Positions 38,501 through 46,298 of a stretch of 64,000 nucleotides of DNA are shown here, piece after piece. Source of the stretch: Saprospiraceae bacterium (lineage in GTDB: Bacteria > Bacteroidota > Bacteroidia > Chitinophagales > Saprospiraceae). Position 1 is the stretch's first letter; each line of letters starts with the position of its first letter. The stretch is taken from the NCBI GenBank assembly GCA_020630735.1, contig JAHDIP010000006.1, forward strand, positions 1 through 64,000. Reading direction: 5' to 3'. Below the pieces are notes generated by a model. It worked only from the letters and a program-made list of their open reading frames with translations. It was not told the DNA's origin and did no database searches. The position numbers were made by a program, and so were the translations under genes.

Positions 38501-41500
38501 CCTGAACTTACAGATGAAAGATTTATAGACAACCCATTTGATACAACTACTAAGATGTATAAGACGGGAGATTTTGCATACCTAACACAACAACATGAAA
38601 TTAGGTATTTAGGAAGAAAAGATAATCAAGTAAAAGTACGTGGTTATAGAATTGAAAAAGCGGAGATCAAACATGTCTTAGACAAGTTTGCGGGTATCAG
38701 CGGATCTATTGTTGTAATTCGAAAAGATGCACATGAGCAAAATATTTTAGTTTGCTACTATACAGCTACCGAAGAATTTGAAGAGTCAGAATTAAGAAGC
38801 TTTTTGGCAAAATCACTTCCTAGTTATATGGTTCCTTCTTACTTGGTCGAAGTAGAAGCATTTAAGTTGAATAACAGTGGTAAGATTGATACCAAACAAC
38901 TTCCTGATCCTGAAAGTTTAGGTAATGATGAAATTGAACTTCCAATTAACTTCCTAGAAGAAAAATTATTAGAAGTTTGGTCTGAGGTACTGAAAAAAGA
39001 CACTTTAGGAAGAAACTCTAATTTCTTTTCTGTTGGAGGAGATTCTATAAAAGCAATACAAGTTGCCTCAAGAATTAGTAAGCATGGTTATAAAGTAAGT
39101 GTAAAAGACATCTTTGAAAGTCCAGTACTTGCTGATCTTGCGAAAACAGTGAAAAATATTGATAGAATTGCATTCCAAGGGGAAGTGAAAGGGGAGGTTC
39201 CTTTGACGCCTATAATCCATCGATTTTTCGAAAATGAAACGACCGATTATGATCACTATAACCAAGCTGTAATATTAGGTACGGATGGCGAGTTCGATTC
39301 TGATGCTGTAGAAGCTGCAATCAAAAAATTGCACAAACATCATGACATGCTTCGTTGTATAGCGAATAAGGATGAAAACAGCAATTGGCAATTGAGTATA
39401 ATGGAGGACAATGGAGTTATCTCTTTCGAAAAAGTAGATTTACGACAAGAGTCTGACGAATTAGAAGTATTGAAAAACATAGCTAGTGAATGGCAACGTG
39501 ACATCCGTATTTCTAATGGACCATTATTACGTAGTGGCTTGTTTAAGTTGAAAGGTGGTGATAGATTATTATTCTGTATTCATCATTTAGTAGTAGATGG
39601 CGTTTCTTGGAGAATTCTGTTAGAAGACTTTAAGACATTGTATCAACAGATTACAAGCAATCAAAAAGTTGAACTACCTCTTAAAACAGACTCCTTTAAA
39701 TTGTGGGCTGAGCAGTTGAAAGAATATCCAGTCAGCGCGAAGTTTAAAGAAGAAATTGCTTATTGGGACGATATCGTTGACTTTCCTGTTAATCCTTTAC
39801 AAAAAGATTATGAGGATAATAGTAACTATCAAAAGAATAGAAAAAACCTAAGCTTTAGTTTGTCTAAAAATAGTACCTACGATTTATTGAATCAAATGTA
39901 TCGTGTATTCAAACTAGAGGTTAATGATGTATTGTTAACTGCTTTTGCTTTATCTATTCAAGAAATATTTGGCGAAGATGCTTGTCTTATCGACTTGGAA
40001 GGCCATGGTCGAGAAGAAATCGCTAGCGATATTGATGTAACAAGAACAGTTGGATGGTTTACCAGTGTGTTCCCTGTCCTCTTAGATGTTTCCTCCATGA
40101 AAATGTCAGACCAAATCATAGCTGTGAAGGAAAGCTTACACAAAGTACCTAACAGAGGAATTGGTTATGGAATATTTAAGTACCTAAGTACAGAAGAAAC
40201 ACGCAGCCGTTACTCAAAGTTAAAGCCTCAAGTTAGTTTTAATTACTTAGGACAGTTTGGTGGCGGAAGTGAAAAAGAAGACATCTTTATTTCTGATGAA
40301 GACTTTGGTAAAACATCAACCGAAAACTGGGTATCACCTTATTTGATAGATGTAGTTGGATTTGTTGGTAGCAATAAACTAACCATATCGCTCGAATATA
40401 ACGAAAAGCATTTTAAGGAAAATACAATCAATCAACTGAAAGATGCTTTCCACGAAAACCTAGAACGTGTTATCGCTTATTGTAAGAGCGAAAAAGATAC
40501 TTACTTAACGCCAAGTGATCTTACGTATACGGGGCTGTCGATACCTGCTTTACAACAGTTGACTCAGAAGTATCAATTAGAGGATGTGTACAAATTGTCT
40601 CCTTTACAAACAGGTATTTTCTTCCTTTCTAATGACGTAGAAGGAGATGACCCATACTTCAGACAAATATCGTATAACCTAAAAGGAAACTTTAGTTATA
40701 AGCAATTGAGTAAAAGTATCAAACTATTATTTAAGAGACACGAAGCCTTACGAACGGTCTTTGTAGATAATGCTGCTGATATACCTTTACAAGTTGTCTT
40801 GAAAAAGCCTGAACCTGAAATCCTTTACAAGGATCTTAGGGAAGTCGATGCTGCTTCTAGAGACACTATCATTAATGATTATAAAATTGAGGATACAAAG
40901 CGAAGTTTTGATTTTCAAAATGATTTATCATTAAGAGTTGCAGTCTTCCAAAGTGGAGATAACGATTTTGAATTGGTATGGAGTTACCATCACATGATAA
41001 TGGATGGCTGGTGTACTGGATTATTGACAACAGAATTTTTCGAAATCTATAAGTTTTACAAACAAAATCTTGTGCCAAGATTACCAGAAGTACAACCTTA
41101 TAGAAACTACATAAAATGGTTAGATAATACCAATGTAGATTCGTTAGATTTTTGGGCAAATTACCTTAACGGATATGAAGATTTAGCGTCACTTCCTAAA
41201 AGTAGTGATCTTGTAGAAGGCGACTATATCGCTAAAGAAGATACTTACGCATTAGATCCAAAGGTTTATGAAAAACTCAATAAGCTAGCCACTAAGAAAG
41301 GGATTACACTCAACTCTGTTATTCAAACATTATGGGGTATCATTCTTAGTAAGTATAACAATACAAACGATGTTGTATTTGGTACTATTGTATCTGGTAG
41401 ACCATCAGAGATAGAAGGAATTGAGTCAATGATCGGATTGTTTATCAACACCATTCCTGTAAGAGTAAACTACGAGGAAAAAGAAACTTTAACTGATTTA

Positions 41501-44500
41501 TTCAAAAAGGTACAAAAAGATATTGTTTCTGGAACACCTTATCACTACAACCAATTGGCAGAAATACAAGCCAAAACGGATTTAGGTAGTGCTTTGTTAG
41601 ATCATGTTATTGTTTTTGAAAATTATCCTCTCGAAGATTCTATCAACGATATTGCAGAAGGCGAAAGTAAAGATAGCCTAAACTTTAATATTGATGATTA
41701 TCAAGATGAAGATCGTTCTCACTACGATTTCAGTATCAAAGTAGTACCTGGTAGTACCTTGAAAATTAGCTTCTGCTACAACAATCAAGTGTATAGTGAT
41801 GATCAAATTGAACAATTAAAAAATCAGTTTGATGTATTGATAAACAAGGTCGTAAACGAACGAAACATTGTTGTTGCTGATATTGATATTTTGACAGAAA
41901 CGGAACGCAAAACGTTAACGGCTTTCAATGACACTGATCTACCTTATGTTGAAGACAAAACGGTCAATGAGTTATTTGAACGTATGGTTGCTGACGCTCC
42001 AGATAATACAGCCTTAGTTTGTCCGAATAATACATTGACGTATCAAATGCTCAATGAGCGTTCGAATAGACTAGCTCGATATCTACGAGAAGAATGCAAT
42101 GTAAAAAACAAAGACATTGTAGGTGTCATGTGCGACAGAAACGAGTACTTGTTGATTACAACACTAGCGGTTCTAAAAGCTGGTGGAGCATACATGCCGA
42201 TTGATACTAATTACCCAGAGAATCGTATTAATCACATGGTTTCGGACTCTAATGTACAATTGGTTTTAACCGATCAGGTGTTCGAAGTTCTAGGAGATAT
42301 ACGTCAGATTGTAGCACCCGAGATTGAAGATACCTTAGTAGAAACGGATGGTAGTAATTTAGTGACAACGAGCAATATTGACGATATCGCTTTTGTTGTT
42401 TACACTTCTGGATCTACAGGTAGACCAAATGGAGTTATGGTTTCGCATCGAGGTACAAGTAATATCTCAACGTATCAAAAGCACAACTTTGGTATCAATG
42501 CTGAATCACGAATTTTACAATTTGCACCATCATCATTCGATTCCTTTTTATGGGAATGGATAATGGCATTAACAGCAGGAGGTAGTTTAGTAATACCTGC
42601 TAAAGCTGTTATTGATGATCCTGAAAAATTTGTAGAATTTGTTAACGAGCATGAGATTACATGTATGACATTGCCTCCAGCTTATCTGAAAATCCTAAAT
42701 CTTGATGACATTCAAAATGTGGAAATTCTTATTACTGCTGGCGAAGAAGCGAATAAAGAAGATGCAATACATTTGAGTGAAAAGATGCAATATTGGAATG
42801 GATACGGTCCGTCAGAATGTACCGTTTGTGTTTCAACATATCAAGTTTCTGAAAATGATCGTTCACGAAGATCGATTCCTATTGGGAAACCAATGACGAA
42901 TACTAAAACATTTATTCTTAGTAAAAATCTTCAAGAACTTCCTCTTGGTGCTGTTGGCGAAATTTGTGTATCGAGTCCAGGTTTAGCGATTGGGTATATT
43001 AATAACCAAGAATTGACTGATCAAAAATTCGTTACATTTAATGGTCAAAGAGTTTATAGAACTGGTGATTTGGGTCGATGGTTGCCTGATGGGAACTTAG
43101 AGTTTTTAGGACGAATCGATAACCAAATAAAGATTAGAGGAAATAGGGTAGAGGTTGGAGAAATCACGCATGTCTTAAAACAATTTGAAGGCATAAGCAA
43201 TGCGAAAGTCTTGGTCAATGGTGAAAAATTAGCAAAGAAGTTAGTTGCTTTTTATACTGGAACAGGAGATGACTTATTAGATAAGGCAGCACTCCAAGAG
43301 TATTTATTCGATAAACTTCCTAGTTATATGGTACCTTCTATTTATAGACAAGTAGATGGATTCCCAGTGACACCGAATGGTAAAATAGACAAGAAGGCAC
43401 TCTTAGCGATGTTGAGCGAAGAAGATCTTAATGAAACGATTGTTGAAGCACAAACAGAAAACGAACGTAAGGTAATAGAGGTTTGGAAACAAGTACTCAA
43501 CCTTAAAGAAGTTAGTGCCAATGATAATTTTCTAATGATCGGAGGAGATTCTATAAAAGCGATGCAGGTTGCTTCCCGCCTTAATCGGTCTGGTTTTGCA
43601 ACTACTGCTAAGCAAGTGCTAGAATATCCAGTATTGTCGGATTTTGCTAGATATCTAAAAGTATCGGAGCGAGTATTTGATCAATCGAAAGTTGAGGGAA
43701 CAGTACCTCTGATCCCAATTCAAGAATGGTTTTTCAATGATGAAACAGATTGTCATCACTTTAATCAATCAATGATGCTGTATGCTGATACTTCTTTAGA
43801 TAGAAAAGTCATCAAACAGGTTTTTGAAAAAATTGTAGAGCACCACGATGCATTGCGTATGACTTTCCAGAAGAAAGGAAGCAAATGGACTCAATACAAT
43901 GTAGGTGATGATTTCAAACCATATTGGAATGAAGTTGATCTTAGAAAAGAGGCAAGTCCAGAAGCAAGCTTGATTGATCAAGTGAAAGGACTTCAAGAAA
44001 GTTTTGACCTTGAAAAAGGACCTTTATTCAAACCAACACTATTTGCTCTTCCAACAGGTGATTATGTTTTTATACCTGCACACCATCTTGTTATGGATGC
44101 AGTATCTTGGACAATTATCTTAGAGGATATCAATTATTTGTATGAAAATATGCTAAAAGGTAAAGAGGTAACATTGCCTTTAAAAACAAGTTCATATAAA
44201 AATTGGGCAGATGCTTTAACGGAATACGCTAATAGTGATACTTTGCTTAAAGAGAAAAAATATTGGAGTGAAGTTGAACAAGAAAATGTTGCTGAGTTAG
44301 TGAAGGCAGACGATAGCTCTTTGGCAGATTTTAATATGTCAAATTTTGCATTCGACAATGATAAAACCAAAAGTCTTTTGACGGAGGTGCATCATGCCTT
44401 TAATACAAACGTTCCTGACTTATTACTTGCAGCGCTTGCAAAATCGATGCAGGAAGTATTTGATGTAGACAGTTTGGCTTTATCAATGGAAGGTCACGGA

Positions 44501-45070
44501 CGAGAAGCATTTAGAGACGACCTTGATATCTCAAGAACAGTAGGTTGGTTTACATCGATGTATCCTTTAGTTATTCATGCAAAACAAGATTTTGAAGGAT
44601 TAATTGTTGATACCAAAGAGCGTATCCGAAAAATTCCAAATAACGGAATGGGATACGGAGTATTAAAATACTTAACAAATGATAAGTATAAAAACGATCT
44701 AAGCTTTAAGCTAAAACCACAAATCAGTTTCAACTATCTTGGACATTTCAACTCGAAGAGTGAAAAAGAAAAAGAAGTTTTAGAAGTAAGAAACGATTTA
44801 CTGAAAAATGATTTTAGTGAAAATAGATCGTTTGACTATGTTCTTATGATTTCTGCCTTTATATCTAATGATCAATTGACAATGAATATAGGGTATAATC
44901 AAAAGTATATGGATAAAGCTCAAATCGACTTGCTGAGCAAACGATATCAAACAGTACTATCTGATTTAATTGATTTTTGTACCAACAGAGATAAAGAATT
45001 AATAACACCAAGTGATCTTACACTAAAAGGTTTATCACTTGACGATATTAGTAAACTTCTAATTCCTTAA
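32510..45070 (+). CDS. NRPS 5, modules 9-11: docking-C-A-T-C-A-T-E-C-A-T-E
   Basis: Largest gene, 4186 residues. TubC-type docking domain at 1-55; C1 H204/H205; A1 core near 716; T1 Ser1117; C2 H1305/H1306; A2 core near 1784; T2 Ser2179 (GGDSI); E1 H2358/H2359 (HHLVVDGVS); DCL-type C3 H2827/H2828; A3 core near 3298; T3 Ser3681 (GGDSI); E2 H3858/H3859. Codes: A1 DIWQSTADDK (Dab-type family, unassigned), A2 DGTKIGHVGK (aspartate-like), A3 DSWTIAGVCK (aromatic, Phe/Trp/Tyr). E2 reads HHLVMDA rather than HHxxxDG but keeps EGHGRE. A1 has a long acidic insertion before TSGSTG, like A2 of NRPS 3. A3 has TGRPNG where Lys is usual. The protein ends at the point where an E domain would normally run into the next C domain (TPSDLTLKGLSLDDISKLL), and NRPS 6 starts exactly with that C domain. 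Confidence 0.95.
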   Translation: MELREFVNDLRSQGVNLSIVNEELKVAFPKGKSSPELLQHLRSNKEEILAQLRMEEGNGLDEIFAIEEQEHYPVSYAQNRMWVLDQYEENQYVYNVPQAFAVKGKLDIDSFSQAYLEVIDRHEILRTTFAKVNGEVRQKVDPLNDERFKMGYLDLRAETNGEELAHQIILKEKKTFFSLINGPLVKSKLIHINEEEFILLLTMHHSVTDGWSFQTFYKDLLTAYSAFAKNEKPAFADISIQYKDFTTWQRKNIEGAQGKEAKEYWLSKLGGELPVLSLPTDRKRPNVFSFKGAQQRFKVSKELTNKALQLSKKAGVTNFMFLLSTLKVLLYKYTKQGDVVVGTPVAGRGKLELENQIGLYMNTLALRSQLNENDTFLEALEKVSQTAFEGFKYQEYPFDHLVDDLSLKRDVSRSPLFDVMITVAENYNINKASEKGDLSIEKITGIQTVAEFDLTVSYTVMEDGLQASFIYNTDLFDDWRIEQMFRHYETLLDSIIENPEASLKELAIVSENESDKILNSFNTELDLSRIQEESYLGCFYNQVDKNPDSIAVTCDGKELSYLELDQASSKIANLLVEKGIQKDDLVAIFSNRSIEMLTYILAVIKSGGAFVFFNPKFPLKRLLLLAQETQTKMMLTQSSVSDDWTSMIDSFQKESSVRTVVFADSFEGETSLKNDTKEVNPTSEEFSVVTRNEWDSCSAERPNVKLDLDSLSYLFFTSGSTGKPKGALIENQGMFNHVLALIDAFNIDENSVIAQTAPQSFDISVWQFITGIAAGSRTVIYKESVIHNPLSFLEEVNKDGVTILQLVPSYIVTLLDEVKSNSEENYFEQLQFLSLTGEATKATLLNEWFELFPEISVVNAYGPAEASDDVTLNIITKENFKQDSVSIGTPIINTRIYILDQDLNLCPIGHPGEIYVAGIPVGRGYLNDAEKTAQSFLTDPFLGEDVRMYKTGDLGVWNVDGSINFIGRKDHQVKIRGQRIELGEIEAFLNKQKGVKEAVVVDTLDADGNKCLVGFVTEVDQGSLSLDIVTKGLEKDIPSFMIPQKIQCVAQLPTTANGKVDRATLKIMADFSTDEKQEAFAQPTNDVETKLLEIWKEVLNTESISTDKNFFDAGGHSLKVIVMISKIYKDLSVKLELKDVFANPTIQALATLVGGKTESVFEGIPKLPVQEYYDVSFAQRRLWVVDQMLEDNRAFNIPSAYIFKGKLDVDAFCDAFQTLIDRHESFRTVFLSVDGVPKQRIIPTDDFEFEIDVQDFSGFEFKEEKTSDAVERLSWDNFDLEKGPLLRAALIKQAEDHYVFTYSVHHIISDGWSTDIIKREVIHLYNDYINDRKNTLKPLRIQYKDYAAWSNDVIDNKGSESHRAYWLNQFEELPAPLSLPTENLRPAVKTYNGSNTGIVIGESVTNKLRALAKRNETTLFSVLVSAVNGLFYRYTGQKDITLGITAAERHHSDLNDLIGFFVNMLPVRNRFSETDSFEELLQNVKDNMLGALNHQAYPFDKLVDELDLERDTGRSPLFDVVMTMRNTGFIRDDKDELDGLEIDSFGAETNVIKYDLAFFFNEAEDSLGIQLYYNTDIYPAYRIQRMLEHLNVFLEEAVAEPLMPLNNIKYLAKEEETFLKKGLNEFKNWEEFPALIHEIVENIAETYPDEIAVSYKDKDLSYGELNKESNRLAHYFREHYKVKANDIIAVLLEPSDKLIITLLAILKSGAGWLPIGLKFPTQRKEFVMSDAGVSLLVTSEDLKEDLENYQGEIFIPDTQWNNLSTNTDNLVNVNTTEDTAYVIYTSGTTGKPKGVVVPHKSLVAYIDGYKDAFNTGIEDSTLMVASLAFDGGYTNLWGALGTGACVVIPPYAKYVDRDVWMDLIRDKEITFFKFTPSHLNLIVDHEDFVEEAKQLKVQTFILGGEAINVNDVERLFNAIPDVTVYNHYGPTEATVGCTFKKITLENFEFFRQNPVIGSPLAENKIYILDESNKLVPQGIIGEVCVTGRGVANGYLNRPELTDERFIDNPFDTTTKMYKTGDFAYLTQQHEIRYLGRKDNQVKVRGYRIEKAEIKHVLDKFAGISGSIVVIRKDAHEQNILVCYYTATEEFEESELRSFLAKSLPSYMVPSYLVEVEAFKLNNSGKIDTKQLPDPESLGNDEIELPINFLEEKLLEVWSEVLKKDTLGRNSNFFSVGGDSIKAIQVASRISKHGYKVSVKDIFESPVLADLAKTVKNIDRIAFQGEVKGEVPLTPIIHRFFENETTDYDHYNQAVILGTDGEFDSDAVEAAIKKLHKHHDMLRCIANKDENSNWQLSIMEDNGVISFEKVDLRQESDELEVLKNIASEWQRDIRISNGPLLRSGLFKLKGGDRLLFCIHHLVVDGVSWRILLEDFKTLYQQITSNQKVELPLKTDSFKLWAEQLKEYPVSAKFKEEIAYWDDIVDFPVNPLQKDYEDNSNYQKNRKNLSFSLSKNSTYDLLNQMYRVFKLEVNDVLLTAFALSIQEIFGEDACLIDLEGHGREEIASDIDVTRTVGWFTSVFPVLLDVSSMKMSDQIIAVKESLHKVPNRGIGYGIFKYLSTEETRSRYSKLKPQVSFNYLGQFGGGSEKEDIFISDEDFGKTSTENWVSPYLIDVVGFVGSNKLTISLEYNEKHFKENTINQLKDAFHENLERVIAYCKSEKDTYLTPSDLTYTGLSIPALQQLTQKYQLEDVYKLSPLQTGIFFLSNDVEGDDPYFRQISYNLKGNFSYKQLSKSIKLLFKRHEALRTVFVDNAADIPLQVVLKKPEPEILYKDLREVDAASRDTIINDYKIEDTKRSFDFQNDLSLRVAVFQSGDNDFELVWSYHHMIMDGWCTGLLTTEFFEIYKFYKQNLVPRLPEVQPYRNYIKWLDNTNVDSLDFWANYLNGYEDLASLPKSSDLVEGDYIAKEDTYALDPKVYEKLNKLATKKGITLNSVIQTLWGIILSKYNNTNDVVFGTIVSGRPSEIEGIESMIGLFINTIPVRVNYEEKETLTDLFKKVQKDIVSGTPYHYNQLAEIQAKTDLGSALLDHVIVFENYPLEDSINDIAEGESKDSLNFNIDDYQDEDRSHYDFSIKVVPGSTLKISFCYNNQVYSDDQIEQLKNQFDVLINKVVNERNIVVADIDILTETERKTLTAFNDTDLPYVEDKTVNELFERMVADAPDNTALVCPNNTLTYQMLNERSNRLARYLREECNVKNKDIVGVMCDRNEYLLITTLAVLKAGGAYMPIDTNYPENRINHMVSDSNVQLVLTDQVFEVLGDIRQIVAPEIEDTLVETDGSNLVTTSNIDDIAFVVYTSGSTGRPNGVMVSHRGTSNISTYQKHNFGINAESRILQFAPSSFDSFLWEWIMALTAGGSLVIPAKAVIDDPEKFVEFVNEHEITCMTLPPAYLKILNLDDIQNVEILITAGEEANKEDAIHLSEKMQYWNGYGPSECTVCVSTYQVSENDRSRRSIPIGKPMTNTKTFILSKNLQELPLGAVGEICVSSPGLAIGYINNQELTDQKFVTFNGQRVYRTGDLGRWLPDGNLEFLGRIDNQIKIRGNRVEVGEITHVLKQFEGISNAKVLVNGEKLAKKLVAFYTGTGDDLLDKAALQEYLFDKLPSYMVPSIYRQVDGFPVTPNGKIDKKALLAMLSEEDLNETIVEAQTENERKVIEVWKQVLNLKEVSANDNFLMIGGDSIKAMQVASRLNRSGFATTAKQVLEYPVLSDFARYLKVSERVFDQSKVEGTVPLIPIQEWFFNDETDCHHFNQSMMLYADTSLDRKVIKQVFEKIVEHHDALRMTFQKKGSKWTQYNVGDDFKPYWNEVDLRKEASPEASLIDQVKGLQESFDLEKGPLFKPTLFALPTGDYVFIPAHHLVMDAVSWTIILEDINYLYENMLKGKEVTLPLKTSSYKNWADALTEYANSDTLLKEKKYWSEVEQENVAELVKADDSSLADFNMSNFAFDNDKTKSLLTEVHHAFNTNVPDLLLAALAKSMQEVFDVDSLALSMEGHGREAFRDDLDISRTVGWFTSMYPLVIHAKQDFEGLIVDTKERIRKIPNNGMGYGVLKYLTNDKYKNDLSFKLKPQISFNYLGHFNSKSEKEKEVLEVRNDLLKNDFSENRSFDYVLMISAFISNDQLTMNIGYNQKYMDKAQIDLLSKRYQTVLSDLIDFCTNRDKELITPSDLTLKGLSLDDISKLLIP

Positions 45071-45089
45071 TAACGAATTGCTATAAGCT

Positions 45090-45123
45090 GACAACAGGTT
45101 TTGAATATTCAAAATCTGTTGTC
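45090..45123 (+). other. Near-perfect 34-base hairpin after NRPS 5
   Basis: GACAACAGGTTTTGAA pairs with TTCAAAATCTGTTGTC over 16 positions with one G-U pair; the two central bases are TA. No T run follows directly (a T6 comes about 20 bases later). It occupies the 91-base gap before the nucleotidyltransferase gene and is a strong RNA structure or a dyad protein site. Confidence 0.65.
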
Positions 45124-45161
45124 TACAGTTTATAAGAAGTATTTTTTCAGAAAAGCAAACA

Positions 45162-45974
45162 ATGAAAATGAATAAACTAAATAAAGACATTGGAATTATT
45201 TATGACTTTGAAGATGGCTATCTCTTGGAGCATAAGCAGGTAGGTAAAGTGCAGCCTGAGTTTTTGCCATGTGTAGAAATTATAAAGCAAAAAATAGAAG
45301 AGGCAAATTTAAATGTGTCGAGTGTTTACATCACTGGAGCTGTAGCCAAAGGAACTGCATTTAAAAATGTATCGGATCTAGATTTAGCTTTCATTTACGA
45401 AGATCAAGATTTTGATAAACAATTGCTATATAGATTGTGGAGCGAACTGATGGAAATAGTTCCTAGGTTTGGGCTTACACATTTAGATTGCAAATACTTG
45501 ATGAAAGAAGAAGTAATGGCTTCAGATCCACTCAAGTTCATTCTGAAATATCAAGGCTTTTGTGTATATGGTGATCCTTTTACTAAACGAATGGAAAAAT
45601 CGAAATTGTCTTCTGTCTATATGTTTAAATATATGATCTTCGATCAGTTTAAAGATCTGAAAGCAAATCGAAATCAATTTTTCTCCGATCCAGTTCTTAT
45701 CAAACACTGTCGGTCGATTATGAAAGTAATCCTAAGAACAAGTATTGAGTTAGTAATGGAGAAAGAAGAAAAATATACAGATGATCTTTATCCCTGCTAT
45801 CAATTTTTCTCAAAACATTATCCAAAAGAACAAGCAAAGATGAAAGAAGTATTAGACTTGGCCTTGAATCCTACTAGCGATAAAGATGTGATATTTGAAA
45901 AAATAGATTGGGCTGAAAATTTCTTTGCAGATAAATTCCCTTTAAAAGAGGAACCTCATGTCGTAGTAATATAG
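45162..45974 (+). CDS. Nucleotidyltransferase-domain protein, possible self-resistance or tailoring enzyme
   Basis: Protein of 270 residues with the nucleotidyltransferase signature: TGAVAKGTAFKNVSDLDLAF (from residue 58) is the GSxxxGT...SDxDL pattern, with Asp72 and Asp74 as metal ligands and Asp109 (THLDCKYL) as the likely third carboxylate. FILKYQGFCVYGDPF after it matches the end of the catalytic half in aminoglycoside-type adenylyltransferases, and the rest is helical. Proteins of this type transfer a nucleotide to a hydroxyl group or to a protein. The usual Ser of the G-S pair is Ala60. It sits inside the NRPS array between hairpins, and I recognise no standard biosynthetic role for it. 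Adenylylation of the peptide for self-protection or maturation is an inference. The start at 45162 could equally be Met3. Confidence 0.75.
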   Translation: MKMNKLNKDIGIIYDFEDGYLLEHKQVGKVQPEFLPCVEIIKQKIEEANLNVSSVYITGAVAKGTAFKNVSDLDLAFIYEDQDFDKQLLYRLWSELMEIVPRFGLTHLDCKYLMKEEVMASDPLKFILKYQGFCVYGDPFTKRMEKSKLSSVYMFKYMIFDQFKDLKANRNQFFSDPVLIKHCRSIMKVILRTSIELVMEKEEKYTDDLYPCYQFFSKHYPKEQAKMKEVLDLALNPTSDKDVIFEKIDWAENFFADKFPLKEEPHVVVI

Positions 45975-46298
45975 TTTTTGCTTAGGTACTTATTTTATTT
46001 TTCCAGTGATTGGGTTCAGTTCTATATTGTTATTGTTAGGTATAGTTCAAGTTCAATCACCCCAATTAATTCGCTACTATATTGGAGCATTTATACTAAT
46101 ACAATTTATCAAGGTACCTTGGCAAGACATCCTTTTTTACTTCGAAAATATAACCTAGAAGAAGAGTAATCTACTAGAGTAAGACCAATTTTTTTAGTAA
46201 GAATAACTCTATTGTTTTTATAAAACGACCTGTTTTATAACAGATCGCCACACGCCTATATGTAGGTGATTTTATAATAAAATTAAATACTGAAAATT
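45975..46298. other. 324-base gap with a hairpin before the aminotransferase
   Basis: No gene is supported; a 63-codon frame beginning with TTG at 45978 has no domain features. TTATAAAAC and GTTTTATAA (46218-46226 with 46232-46240) form a perfect nine-pair stem with a five-base loop. I see no clear TAnnTTTG promoter box. Confidence 0.55.
46218..46240 (+). other. Hairpin upstream of the aminotransferase gene
   Basis: Perfect nine-pair AT-rich stem, loop GACCT, ending 58 bases before the start codon. Its position in the leader suggests a role in transcription or mRNA stability, but nothing in the bases identifies one. Confidence 0.45.

Noticed and set aside
45978-46169. 63-codon frame with a TTG start between the nucleotidyltransferase and aminotransferase genes
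   Set aside because: No ATG start, no recognisable domain, composition like translated AT-rich noise; the stretch is better described as a leader with a hairpin.
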